From positions 439,196 through 479,820 of the forward strand of contig NW_003213081.1 of assembly GCF_000006405.1 (NCBI RefSeq): a stretch of 40,625 nucleotides of DNA. Direction: 5' to 3'. Every line of letters starts with the position of its first letter. The stretch's first letter is position 1. A program made the position numbers and the translations under genes. The notes under the pieces were generated by a model. That model saw nothing but the letters and a program-made list of their open reading frames with translations. It did no database searches and had not been told where the DNA came from. Of the stretch, positions 10,722 to 24,100 are shown piece after piece. This DNA comes from Perkinsus marinus ATCC 50983 (taxonomy: Eukaryota > Perkinsozoa > Perkinsida > Perkinsidae).

Positions 10722-13382
10722 ATGTTTGTCAATTCTACATCTCTTCGGCTCATCTGTGGCCTCCTCGTCCTCTTCCATCACACGGTAAGTGGCTAGCAGC
10801 CTAGTAGTGTCGATATTAAGTCGTTACAGCGAGTAAATTGATTTTCAATATTCCGATCGTTCAGCGGTGACGACTACAAAGTTGGTCATCGTGTTTACAA
10901 CTCAGCAAGTGTTTGCTTTCCTGTTAGATTGAGGTGGTTCGGGCGAGCTCATTCGTAGAGCAGACACCATGCGATGATACTTCTATGAATCCATGTAGCG
11001 AGGCTAGAGGGCTCAATCGAAATGTGCTTCCTACGGACATGGACAGCAGCCAAGGAGAGGTGAGAGGTGTCGTCACCGCGAGTCGAACTCGGGACCTATG
11101 TTGGTTCAGCCGGGAGCTCTACGCGGCAGCGATTTGGTGGAGGTGGATGAGCCGTTTTTGTGGAGACATGGTATAGAGTCATCGCTTATAAGCACTGACA
11201 GTCTGATGAACGCCTTTATTGTCGGACCTAGTGAGAATCTAACAAGCAAGGTGAGCTGTTCCACGACACTTGCATTGCCATACAGTAGTAGATTGAGTTC
11301 ATAGGGAAGGATATCATATAGAGGATGTCGGAATGCCCAGTACTAATCTCTATAACTCGACTGTGTTACAGATATAGGGCACACTAGACCAAATTGTCAG
11401 ATAGTTCATCGTGAATGCTGAAAGTCGTTCGTGCATTGCTTAAACTGACAGCCGTCATCGTCTTTGTCAGGCTCAAGGACCACCTCTAGGGGGACACCTC
11501 CCAGTGATAGTGAACGGTAGCGATGATGAGGGTCGGAAGTCGGCTCAGCCGTGGCCAATATATGCAGCTATGCTGAGCCTCCTTCTTGTGAGTTCCTTCA
11601 ATTCTTTTCAACCACTTACAGTGTTGAGATCAGGTACTGGTTGTTGTTTTCGAATATCTCCACTTGAGCTGGTCTGAGACTGACTTCAATGAGAGCATCT
11701 CGACTCCTCAAGAGAACACCCAAGGAGGTGAGTCGCCAACTATAATTTCGGTGATGATCGAGTTGTTATTAGGCAATACGAACCCTCTAGAGTTGAATAA
11801 GATGTTGTCGCTGATAAAGCCTTACTTTACGGGGAGCACGCGGAAGAAGAGCTCGTGGAGATATGCTTTGGTGAGATGCTGTTAAAAGGGCTGTGCCGAG
11901 AATTGAACTCGGGACCTCTCGCACCCTAAGCGAGAATCATACCACTAGACCACACAGCCGATGTGTGTGAGGAATGTTTCTCACGTCGATCAAGGTACTC
12001 ACTCTCCTCTCTCTATGCAACGTTGGGCTCTCTTATTTGGTTAACGACATCACAGCTCGCTATTGGAACTGCATCCAATCTAAAGACTTTGAGAACTTCC
12101 TCCTCAACGTTTGCAACTTCGTAAGCAGACATCTACCAAGGATCCCAACTTCTCCCCGAAGTCGACTGCTCAGATATTCTGCATCGTTGGAGACATCCTC
12201 CTGTCGGCGTATGGTATGTATCTTCGCTCGATGTTCCTCTTGGAATGGCGAGCACATCATACGGCGAGGCTACAGAAGATGTGGTTGAAAGATTCAGCGT
12301 GAGAGATTCTTCCCGGGCGGAGCGAAGCACATTTTAATCATTATCAGGCACTACAGATTGCAGTTGGTTGGTCTGGAAGGCTCTACGACGAGAGTGACGA
12401 CTCTGGACAATCCCGACCAGCGGATCGCAAACGATGTGAGCTGAAGAGAATATCACGGAGTAACAAGTTCTCGTACAGGTTAACGTCTTCACCGACGCAA
12501 GTTGGTCGCTCGTTTCGGGCATCATGCTCTCTGGAGGAACACTTAGTGAGTAACAGCAACTACCCTATGATATCACTCCTCATTTTTAGTTGTCTTTCTA
12601 CCCTTATTGTTCCGACTTTCGCCGATGGACGCATTCGGAGTACATGGTCTCCGACTTCCGGGATGGCTATTGTAACTATCTTCTGCTACGTTCTCATGCA
12701 TGCCTCTATGCTGCAGGTATACATCTCTGGTCTACTGCCTTCTGGGCTCCCTGGGAACTCATCTGGTTGGGCAGCGGCTGATTGTGAGCACTCAATGTCG
12801 GGGGTAGCGGTGAACGGTTGAGCAGGTTCTTGATTACGCGGCTCAGCGAGTTGAGGCGGACTTTCGATCGGATCTTATCCGAATCAGAGACCATGGCGAG
12901 GCTGTGGCGATGCTCCATGCGCAAGGTTAGTCGGAGGGCCTCTCCTGAGGATGCAAAGTTGACTGTGTAGATCGAGAATTGTCCAGACTAGAGAGGAGCT
13001 TTATGAACATCAAACGCATAACGTGAGCAGTGGTTTGCCGCAGAGGTTCGATTCCCTGGCATGGCACTTCTCAGATACGAATCTATGTTCGTCACGAAAC
13101 GCCTGAAGTTGTTCGACTCCTTCTTCGAGTACACTGGCAGCATTTTTCCTCTCTTCGTACGCTCTCAGTGACCGTAGCAACTCCCACTGCTGATTTTAGG
13201 TTCTGTCTGGCGCCTACTTCTCGAGTGAAATCACCCTCGGTCACTTGAATCAGACGGTGCATGCTTTACGATATGTCTTGGAGGCCCTCAAATGGTTTGT
13301 ACAGTCTTACGGTGAGCAGTGGGCCTTGACGATCATCATCATCATATTCATCATATTCATCATCATCATATTCATCATCATA

Positions 13383-13415
<33 letters not shown>

Positions 13416-14826
13416 GTCCTGCAGGTATAATTATCAAGTGGCGAGCTGCTGGCAATCGTCTCTATGAGTTCGAATCGACGCTGAATCTTCTATCGAAATC
13501 AAGAAGTGGTTTAAAACCTATCCCTGGTGGGTTTCAACGAGTTCTTCCTGACTAAGTTGAATTATTTCTCCTCAGGCGACGACGATTCGCTGTCTCTCGA
13601 GTCCTGTGATGTCTACACCCCAACGGAGACCAAAGGCCTCTTCTTCTTACCAGGCAAGGAAGAGGACGATCTCGCCCTCCTCACCGAAGTGAACTTGAAA
13701 ATCGGCAAAGGCGAATGGGCATTATTAAGCGGTCCCGAAGGCAGCGGAAAGACCAGTCTATTGAGGGCCCTGGCCGGGGTTTGGCCGTAAGCAATCTGTG
13801 CTGCTTCGCTCCGCCTGATTTAGATTTTCGCACAGGTTTGTGGGTCCAAATTCTCGATTGAAGATACCCCCAGGGGACAGGTCGTTGTTCTTGCCATCGA
13901 GAAAAGCTCCGTTGAGAGATGGTAAGATTGCAAGATTGCTAGTCGTACGAGTCTTTGAAAAATATTTCTATTTTGGGTATGCAATAATATAATCAGATGT
14001 TATTATAAATGGCATTCGTTAACGTACAATATTTTAATATCAGATGGGGTGCTATTATCATGAATGTCGTATTCAATATTGGAGTTTCACGACCCGTTTT
14101 ACGTGAAGTGGTGTAATACTCTGTGAAAAACGCGATATTCGCGGTATACTGTAGTCGTGAAATATATTTTTCACTAGTGTTTTTCATGTCGCGGGTGAAA
14201 CTCCATTATTAGTAATATTCGATTTAGGTTCACTTAGAGAGGCAGTTTGCTATCCAGAGGATACCTCTGTCTATTCTGATCGCCAAATTGAATGCGTTCT
14301 TCATTTGGTTGGTCTCACACATGTAAGATGATGATGTTTTTCCTGGACTGCCATGCTCGGCTATTCTCAGCTTCTCTCGACGAGCTTTCCCCCACCTACC
14401 CCACTGGAGCTGCCCAAGCCGACTAAGGCCCTTCTGTTATCGCCACATCCACTCGATCGTCGCGAACACTGGTCAATGATTCTATCGGCTGGCGAGGCCC
14501 AGCGGCTCGAGATGGCTCATGCTTTGCTCAGCAAGCCTGAGTGGCTGTTCTTAGATGAAAGTGAAAGACTATAGAATATCGAGGTGTTTCCCAAACACGT
14601 TTTAGGTACGAGCAATTTGGCCGCTGACCAGCACGCTGAGTTGTACAAGACTTTACGGAAGAATTTACCACCAACTACTGGGGTCCTTTCGGTTAGTCAT
14701 AACACGGAAAAGCTCGCCGGTCTGCACGATGTTCATTATAACGTTAAAGAAGGTATATCGACTCGCACTTTTACCAATGATTAGTTATGTATTGTTTTAG
14801 GGCATTTGGTGAAAGTCGATGCATGA
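10722..14826 (+). CDS. half ABC transporter, ABC_membrane_2 type (SbmA/BacA/YddA and ABCD4-like)
   Basis: Twenty-three exons give 793 aa: 10722-10784, 10928-11059, 11110-11250, 11471-11587, 11634-11727, 11773-11870, 11995-12120, 12174-12298, 12348-12435, 12479-12545, 12590-12671, 12717-12783, 12826-12925, 12992-13022, 13075-13156, 13200-13311, 13425-13526, 13576-13786, 13836-13921, 14228-14322, 14371-14560, 14606-14752, 14801-14826. All phases agree. It starts with a signal-like MFVNSTSLRLICGLLVLFHH and a luminal region of about 130 aa. The membrane domain has the hallmarks LNKMLSLIKPYF, ITARYWNCIQSKDFENFL, LLEWRAHHTARLQKMW, TLDNPDQRIAND, HLVGQRLI and a WFVQSYG helix. The nucleotide-binding domain has Walker A GPEGSGKTSLLRALAGVWP, signature LSAGEAQRLEMAHALL, Walker B WLFLDES and switch His in VSVSH. 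As a half transporter it should work as a dimer; substrate and membrane are unknown (the family exports peptides or handles cobalamin or acyl-CoA). Confidence 0.88.
11060..11109 (+). other. 50-nt intron made of an antisense tRNA-like T-arm
   Basis: It is bounded by GTGAGA and TTCAG, and both flanking exons are in phase 0, so the intron is well supported. The minus strand reads AGGTCCCGAGTTCGACTCGC, a tRNA T-arm. Confidence 0.6.
11888..11959 (-). tRNA. tRNA-Pro (AGG anticodon), inside an ABC transporter intron
   Basis: On the minus strand GGCTGTG pairs perfectly with CACAGCC (7-bp acceptor stem). The A box is TGGTCTAGTGG, the anticodon stem-loop TCGCT TAGGGTG CGAGA places AGG in the loop, and the T arm CCGAG TTCAATT CTCGG is perfect. 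The discriminator is C and a TTTT run follows the 3' end as a Pol III stop. It lies wholly within the 124-bp intron 11871-11994, antisense to the host gene. Confidence 0.93.
13023..13074 (+). other. 52-nt intron containing a sense tRNA-like 3' half
   Basis: GTGAGC...TCTCAG between exons joined in phase 2. Inside, GCAGAGGTTCGATTCCCTGG resembles a T-arm with a TGGCA end. Confidence 0.5.
13330..13420 (+). repeat. (ATC)n / (ATCATATTC)n microsatellite in intron
   Basis: A run of ATC triplets broken by ATATTC units fills most of the 13312-13424 intron of the ABC gene. It is open in two frames but lies between clear GTGAGC and CTGCAG splice sites. Confidence 0.9.
14081..14204 (-). repeat. family A element, full copy with ATT duplication
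   Basis: TIRs are intact and flanked by ATT on both sides. It lies in the 13922-14227 intron of the ABC gene. Confidence 0.9.
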
Positions 14827-15129
14827 GATGGAATGAACAAATCATGTCTTGCTAGTTGTGACCACATTAAATGGGAAATGATGTTGTGTTGAACGAACTG
14901 CTTTCACTACGGGACAGACATTAAAGTTAATACAGTGCCAAAATGATTAAGCTCGTAACAACAGTGTAGAAAATTTCATGTAGGTGAAAAATCACCCATA
15001 AGTTGCCTGTCAACATCTATTTTCGAGAGTACTTGAGCGACTCTGGAAATTAATTGGTTTCACTAACTTCATCAAAATGAGAATGGCCAAAACATAACAT
15101 CATTGGAAATGAGAAACAATCGAATTCAT
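14827..15129. other. convergent intergenic interval, ABC transporter / kelch-EGF gene
   Basis: 303 bp between two stop codons on opposite strands. No repeat family member and no clear poly(A) signal recognised. Confidence 0.6.
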
Positions 15130-18100
15130 TCAAGGAATGTAAAGACTAGAGAGGACGACTGTCAGTGTCATCGAATAAGTCCTCTGAAGTGTTCCTGCGC
15201 GTGGAATAAAAATACTGCAATCGTCACCATAGTAGAAACTGATACACATGAGTAGTAGACGATAACAGTCACTCATTACTTTTCACATAAGCATTGACCA
15301 TCGACACACTGTCCATGGCCGCTACAGTCGCTCACACACATCTCCCTTTCACAGGAGTGTCCGGCGTACCTGTTATTGTATCAAGGTTCACATAAGACTG
15401 ACTTACCTGTCGAGACAATGACATTGATGATGGGGAAAATCTGTTATACAAATTCCTCGGGAGACCTCGGGTGTAGAGGAACCTGGTAAACCGATTTTGT
15501 CGTCACTGTCGATGAGAAGGATTCAGCGAAAAATGTAATTCTAAAGATCACTCGGATAAAACAGAAGTCATAAAAAGGTGCATTAATGCTCGAAAAAATA
15601 TCATCATTTGAGGGGCTTGCCTTCTACAGCATTTCCAGGGTAATTTCATGGGGTTTCTCCCATGATATGAAAAACGCTGGTGAAAAACATATTTCACGAC
15701 TACTACAGGCCACGAATATCGCGTTTTTCACCGAGTTTTACGCCACTTCACGTAAAACAGGTGAAACTCCAATATAGTTTTTTTCCATTGCTCTGGAAAA
15801 AAGGCCTTTTTCAACTTTTCCCGCTTGGTTCTAATGAATTGCCTACAATTTTAATGAAATACGTGAAATTATAAGGAACATACAGACTTCAAACAACGGC
15901 GCTTGTTTTAACCACACGAGCGACCGCAGGGGGTTATATAATGCGTGCCATTGATATGCAGAGAGTGTGCGTTTTCTATTCTGGGATTAATGATAGTGAA
16001 CAACTTGTCGCTATCACAATTTCTAACGGTTACTTTCATCACATCACATTTTTAATGTTGATATCATTCGTGCGATATAGTTTCAGATCAATTCGCATTA
16101 ATCTCAGAAAATAACACACATTTTTCCACATTTGCATATTGAAACACACTGTAGATCTCGGAAAAAAACATCATGATCATCCCAAGAGCCTGTCCTCAGG
16201 AGTTAAAATGGTGATCATTCGCCAGTTATATTTCATCAACACGTACAGTTGTTTCGGCAAGCAGCACTAGAGCAATCCCTATCGGACCAGCCATCGTGAC
16301 AAGAGCATTCACCACTAGAGAGGCATGAGCCTCGTTGGCTACAGAAGGTGCCTATAGGGAATTGTCATAATATGATAGTGTGTTGGCATCTCACAATTCT
16401 GCGTTATTGTATGCTCATCAGTAACGCAGAAACTGCCTGGACAAAGTCGTCTACTGCAGTCTTCGCCGAACCAGCCAACATTACAAATACAACGTGAGAG
16501 CTCCTACGAACATAACAAGTGAGTTCAATGGCATAATTGTAAACAACAGAAATGAAGTGATAAACTAAGGTTAGATAATATCAAAGTTTCAGCTTGAAAA
16601 CCCAGGAAAAAAACTTGAGGAGAAACATTGATTTTTAATTTTTGCCTAAAAATTAAATTACGCTTCTCATAACACATGATCACGAGTAGATCTCGTTGCA
16701 CCTCATTTTTCGTAGAATAGATTCGCAATGACAATATCAAAATACCAATACCGTATGTGAGTGAGTTTCCCATATCCCTATGTATGCACAAATATTCACG
16801 GCTCATCGGAAATGTTTTTTTTTCAATTTTCAGCTTTCAATTTGCAGAAATTTGTTATTCGAACTTTCAGCTGTTTCATATTCGCTTACACATCTCCCGT
16901 TATTCGATGATGTGCAATCGTTCAGACAGCGATTCGGGTGAAATATCCAAAGACCCTCGGAAATTCGAGGATCAAACTCTGCGGCAAATGCGTTCGCCTG
17001 GCACAATGCTTTGCATTTTTCTGACAAAACTGTTGTCGATGTGATGGTATCGCGTTCGGCAAGAACCTGATCGAACAGATCAATTTAACACCTTGGGAAC
17101 TGTCACATCACAACTTGGAATAGGTAGTTATACATTGGGAAGCGAATGGTAAGCTCACGAGGATTGTTCGGTAAGAAAACAAGAAAAGAAACTCCTGTCA
17201 AACTAGTCTTCCTCATAGCTCCATCAACCTTTTATCTTTAGGGATCAACGGCAATTCATGAGTTGATAGCAGTACATCGGTTATGGAACAAAGCTATGTA
17301 CCTGTTACTAGTAAACCTACTACTAAAACAGTGGAGTTTCACTACCCTAGTGATATGAAAAACACTAGTGGAAAACATATTTCACGACTACTACAGGCCG
17401 CGAATATCGCAGTATGTCACAGTATGTTCACTAGTACTTCAGACATACTACTAGACGCTACAAGTGGAACAGAACAGATAGAGAGATTAGCTATATACAG
17501 TTGATAACAGTACATTGGTTATGGAAGAAAGCTATGTAGTTATTACTAACGATTGTGTATTGGGATCGTTTTCCAGTCGATTGATAATTATATATATACT
17601 TTAATCTATAGACATTAAAAAGGCTGCTGGTAAATCTTGAATAATAATACGAATAAATATTTCGGTAGATCGTGATACTACATAAATAGAATATGAAATT
17701 CAGAATCTTTGAATATGGTATTTAATACAATGGAGTTTCACGACTACCCGTTTTACGTGAAGTGGCGTCGTAAAACTCGGTGAAAAAAGCGATTTTCGCG
17801 GTGATATGCAGTAGTCGTGAAATATGTTTTTCACTATTACTAGTGTGAGACTCCAATATAGCAAAGATGACTTGAATATAGATACAATTCATAACCAGCA
17901 ACAGCGCGCAACATTGTCGTCCGAATCCAACACACCTCGCAACAAAAGGCGGCAGCAGGGTCCGTACTGCTACACCTCATTTCGATACTCTCTAGAGCTT
18001 TCTGTACATCACAATAACTTCCATCATCTGTGCAGAAGTGACTGTTCATTTCCTAACACACAATTGCCAGTGTGCGCCGCCAAAACATGTTCATCTGACT

Positions 18101-21100
18101 TTTGCCAATTTAAAACATCTCCTGTCCAAATCGCGAAGAGCATCAGTCTCTGCAATACGCGTTTCCGACCATGTGAGACCACCGAACAGCACCATCATAT
18201 CGTCAGTGGCACTCTCGACGTAGTTCAATCTGACGTGTATCAATCGGTAGCTCATCTTCACGTCGCTCTTGCGAACACATTCGTTGATGCACATCGTGAA
18301 ACCGGTGTAGGAAAATATGCATATGGTCAACTACATGTGTTGGGAAAATTTGCGGAAATTCTCATTGGTTTCTGTACACTTCTACCCAAATTCGTTTAAT
18401 TAGTGAAGGAGCTTCTAGACCCAGCTGATGGAAGCGAACATATATTCCAACACTGCGTGTAACACTTCGCTCCGCTGTGATCGGGACGAGACGATTTCAA
18501 CAAGAAATCTATAAATTTTGAACCGCATTTCTCATGTGTCGAGTTATATTTGTCATCTTCCTGATTCTGCGCTAAATTCACTCATTTTGTGTTCGAAAGC
18601 TCAATTTACCAGCAATCGCAAACCCCACGTATGATATGCTGTAGCTGGCGGCTCTACGCCTCGTATCGTCTGGTCGATTCTTTTCCATTTTCTCGTTTTC
18701 TTCGGTGATCGCTGCACGTCCAGGATCTGACCACATTCCAGTTTGCAATTCGCCCTCATTTTTTCTTACATACAGTGACACGATGTTAGCAATTGTATAT
18801 TTGGTTATTATATTATGTGATATTTTCCTTGTGTATTCGAAGAGCTATGCACGCGTTCCGTTTCGGACAATAAAAATCGAACACACTGCAGTGGCGTTAC
18901 TAATGGGCATCATATAACAACTAATCACTGATCTTGTAAATTTAGTTATTTTCATTCTCTAGGATTTATTCCAGAGAAAATACAGCGGTTAGGAGTTTTC
19001 CATTGACAGTGTGAGAAAATATGCACATGGTCATCAACTACATGTGTTGGTGATGACGACAATATGAAAATGTGGGGGGAAATATGCACATGGGCATCAA
19101 CTACATGTGTTGGTGATGATGATGACAATATGAAAATGTGGGGGGAAAGGGATATGCACATGGTCATCAACTACATATGTTGGTGATGACGACAATATGA
19201 AAATGTGGGGGGAAATATGCACATGGGCATCAACTACATGTGTTGGTGATGATGATGACAATATGAAAATGTGGGGGGAAAGGGATATGCACATGGTCAT
19301 CAACTACATATGTTGGTGATGATGACAATATGAAAATGTGGGGGGAAAGGGATATGCACATGGTCATCAACTACATGTGTTGGTGATGATGACAATATGA
19401 AAATGTGGGGGGAAAGGGATATGCACATGGTCATCAACTACATGTGTTGGTGATGATGATGACAATATGAAAATGTGGGGGGAAAGGGATATGCACATGG
19501 TCATCAACTACATGTGTTGGTGATGATGACAATATGAAAATGTGGGGGGAAAGGGATATGCACATGGTCATCAACTACATGTGTTGGTGATGATGACAAT
19601 ATGGAAATTCCCAGGAAATTTTGGGGAGCTCTCCTTGGGCATCTGTACACTTCTAGCCAAATTCATATGTAGACTTCAATAATTAGTAAGGAAACTCCTG
19701 AGCTCAGCTGAGGAAAGCAAACATGTATCCCTTCAACACAGTAGCAAAAAACTAAAACGACTTTCGTACTATAGCATTTATCTATAGTTTTTGGTGATTC
19801 TTTTCGAAATTCATACTAGTATCAAACCACATACAGTACGTGTCTATTTGATATGCAAATGTGTGTTATTTTGGAGAAAAATTATAGTGAACAAGTTGTC
19901 GCTATCATCACACTCCCAAACGAGTACTTTCATCACAACACATGTTACATTGTATATGCGATAAATAGAAAATTCCCAAAATACTCCACATTTCCATATC
20001 AACACGCACAGTTTATTTCCGATTCTATTTAAATCAAACTTTTCGCAACCTACCAAAAAAATCACCGACATTTTTTATCCCCTTTCTTACCCACATATCA
20101 TCGAAGAGCTCATCGTGATGTCGTCCACCAAACATAAGAAGCTGAGCATCGCCCGATCGGTCTCGTAATGTGACCACAGCTGATCCTCGCCTAGCCTGGT
20201 GATACAAGTGGAATAGAAAATCATCAAAAGAGTGCTCCTATATAACACTGATGTTCCTTCTGACAACTTGAAACGGAGCAAACTGCATTCGAGAGTCCAA
20301 TCACAATGATAGCGATACTAGTCACTTAATTGCGGCTATCAAGAAAACGAAAAATTCGGGAAAAATTTGGAAAAAAACCTGAAAAAAACAAGGAAAAAAT
20401 AGGTTTCTTACATGCGGTTTAGACGGCTCCTTCTCAAGGGTGAATATTTCCTTCCATAGCATACCAGATGTACTGTAATACCACACATCGTCCAAATAGT
20501 ATCTACACCAAATAATAAAACTTCTCGACATTTAAAATCCATACGAATATGATGGAAAAGCATCAGCGTTGGGATAGGGTGATTCATACGTTCGGAAACC
20601 ACCGATGATCTGAAAACTAAAAAAATAAAAAAAATAAAATTTATTCAAACCCACAATGAGCGCTCCTTCCTCGCTGGTTTGTGAAAGAGTTCTCACCATA
20701 GTCATCGCGAAATCACCTGAAAATGTGGGAAAATGAAAACACATGAAAATTTCAAGAGAATTTTTGGTAATTTCTATTGATTTCTGTATACTTCTACCAG
20801 AATTCAAACGTATGGGATTATATGAAACAAGTCATATATTTCAACACTTTTTTGTTCATCATGACCTAACCGTGGCAAATTAGTACCCGCGATAATAACG
20901 AAGGGAGAATAAAATAGTAATGAAGGAATCTATTAAAAATAAAATCAAATCAAAGAATATTATCACTATTCGTTATCAAAAAGACGAGTATGTTCTACAC
21001 TAGCGGCTCATTGTGAAAGTATACGCACATGATCAACTACATGTGTTGAAAAAAATAAAGTTCCACCCGTTTCACGTGAAGTAGCGTAAAACTCGGTGAA

Positions 21101-24100
21101 AAATGCGATATTCGCGGTGATATGCATTAATCGTCGTGATACATATTTTTCACTAGCGTTTTTCATATTGCGGCTGAAACTACAACATGAAATTTCTGAG
21201 GGAATTATCGTTGATATGTGTATACTTCTACCCAAAATCATCTTCATATTTCCATAATGTAGCGAGGAAACTCACGAGGGAACCAAACGTGTATTCCCTA
21301 GTGTTGAAGTTTCACGACGACCCGTTTTACGTGAAGTGGCGTCGTAAAACTCGGCGAAAAACGCGATATTCGCGGCCTGTAGTAGTCGTGAAATATGTTT
21401 TTCATATCACAAGGGTGAGATTCCATTAAAAACTATACATACCTCTTTCCACTGCTTGCTGTGATGGGAAATTTAAATCGTTTTCAAGGGAAACACCTAC
21501 ACAAGAGTCGATTCGAAAGATCAACTCAAGCCTCGTGATTTACTCGACGCGTCTTCACGTGGGGCTTGCGGACCGTAGATGTCCATGTCGGGTTTGTCCT
21601 CTTGAAATTCGGACAAGTCGGGAATCTGAAGTCGTATATCACCGATTTACGAACGATGATAATTGGTATTTACATTCCCTATACCCCAATCTGAAGAGTC
21701 CGTTTCCTATACCAACCGGAAGCTCAAATTTAGCTGAAATTCTCTACATAGACTCTCCTAACACTATTATATCGTTAATATATGTAGGGAAGAAATATTC
21801 TTCCCTACTACTTAGGTTTATGAAATGTTATGAAAAAATTGTGTGAACGCCAACACATAATTTATATCATATCAGTTATATACTTTTTCTCACCACTGTG
21901 GTCTGCTGGTTGCCGAGGTAGTCTATGACACTTCGTGTGAAGTAGCGATAGCCTCTAGTCTCCTCAATGTCCCAGGAATTCGACGATGTACGGTATCTTA
22001 ATTCGTTGAAAATTCAACTATATACATGTCCTCGCATGTTCATGCACATGGTCAACGACTACATGTATTGGTGGCAATATGAAAAATTTGCGGGAATTTT
22101 GGGAAATTGGAGTTTCACGACCGTCTTACGTGAAGTGGCGTCGTAAAACTCTGTGAAAAACGCGATATTCGCGGTAATATGCAAAAGTCGTGAAATATGT
22201 TTTTCACTAGTGTTTCTCATATCACTAGGGTGAAGCTTATTTAAACTCCTGAGCTCAGCTGTGGAAATCTACCACATTTTCCTCCAACACTGGGCTGCCC
22301 AGATCGACAAACATTGATGATAAGCAGTGTTGGAATATTTGTTTGCTTTCTTCAGCTGAGCACAGAAATTTTCGAAAGCCACATCATGAAAACTCACATA
22401 CGAATTGTGTGTGTTTTTTTTCTGAATTTTTCACGAACTATGTGTAAAAAAATTCTTGCTAGTTCTTATGAAATCGTCGGACACGATTACATAAAAATCA
22501 GCGAGAATTTTTTCGATATCTCCTCACTAGTCGCCAACACGCATACTTTCCCACATACGTTTTTCCATACCAAAACATCGTCACAAAATGTACAACTTAC
22601 AATAGCAGAGAATTCTCCCATTTGCCACCAACACTGCCGCCAAATACAAATATGATATCACCAGACGGAGACGCCTCCATTCGGTGTCGGAATCTACCAC
22701 ACATCCGATGGAGTTTCACCACCCTAGTGACATGAAAAACATACTTCACGACTACTGCGTATAACCGCGAATATCGCGTTTTTCACCGAGTCTTACGACG
22801 CCACTTCACGTAAAACGGGTAGTCGTGAAACTCCAATACTGCATGTGAAATATAGGGCGTATTTGTTTCAGCGATAGATAATACAAATGTTTTCTGCGAA
22901 GTGAATTATGATATATGTTTTTCGCTAGTGTTTTTCATATCACTAGGGTGGTGAAACTCCATTATATAAATACATCAGTCGCAGACTGAATCCTTCCCTA
23001 CCCACCTGCCACCGTATTTACAATCCTCCATTTTAACCCATCGCGACGGTCGATTCTCTCGCCACCTATTCAGTGGTGTCATCGTAGGCCAATACCTTAC
23101 ACACAGTTGAGCGAATCAATCATAATTTGGATTTACGCAGTAGGAGCCCAGGGAACTTCGATTCTCCACATATCTTTGCAAAAACCATTGAGACAGTTCT
23201 TACTCATACCACCGAAGATGTACATGTACCTAGTTTACATAGTTTTGGAATATATATCCACTTTACGAAACCAAAATTTAGTTATTTTTTCATTTTGTCA
23301 ACAACATATGTGGTTGACCATGTGCATATTCTCAGTTTCTCACTTGATATAAGAGTTTCCACATGATTTTGGGTAGAAGTGTACAGAAACAAAAATTTCC
23401 TCATTTTTTTCATTTTGTCAACAACATATGTAGTTGACCATGTGCATATTTTCTCATACCGCCTCTATCGCGTAACGCCTAAGAGTGGTTCTTCAGAGCT
23501 ATAAAAACCTCGCCGATATAAAGAATCAGAAAAAGTGCTCTACTGTGACGACCAATGCGAAAAAATATGCGCAATTTCGAATGTCCAGAAATACCATCAC
23601 ACGGAGTTAACCATGTTAATATTATCTCGCACTGAATATCATAACTCGTCGTAAAGTTCCTAACTGTTAGTGAGCTATCATACAACGGGCGGTTACTCAT
23701 AAAAGGTGTAAAATTACAACACTGGCGTTTCACCACCCTAGTGATATGAAAATCATATTTCACGACTACTGCATATCACCGCGAATAACATCGCGTTTTC
23801 ACAGAGTATTACGACGCCACTTCACGTAAAACGGGTAGTCGTGAAACTCCACTGTGAATTCGTATTCAACCAGATCACTCACTGTCTGCGAATCGAATCA
23901 GGATCATATAGTGCGTCCATAACAACCATAGTAGCTGCATGCCCGTACCGTCCTTGGGGAACTCCAACCTCTTGCCCTGTCGATTCGTCAACAGAGGTCT
24001 GAGGGAGACCAACATGGTTTCTTTTTTCAAGGGAAAGAAAATTAGCGTGCTTATTGGAGTTTCACCTTTTTTACGTGAAGTGGCGTAAAACTCGGTGAAA

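Noticed and set aside
13245-13555. Open frames encoding poly-Ile or poly-His
   Set aside because: Produced by the (ATC)n microsatellite inside a well-bounded intron.
18952-19303. Two open frames with His/Ser-rich repeats across the tandem array
   Set aside because: They are frames of the tandem repeat itself and lie in an intron of the opposite-strand gene model.
19009-19610. Regularly spaced repeats as a CRISPR array
   Set aside because: Units are contiguous with no unique spacers and are copies of a transposon end in a eukaryotic intron.
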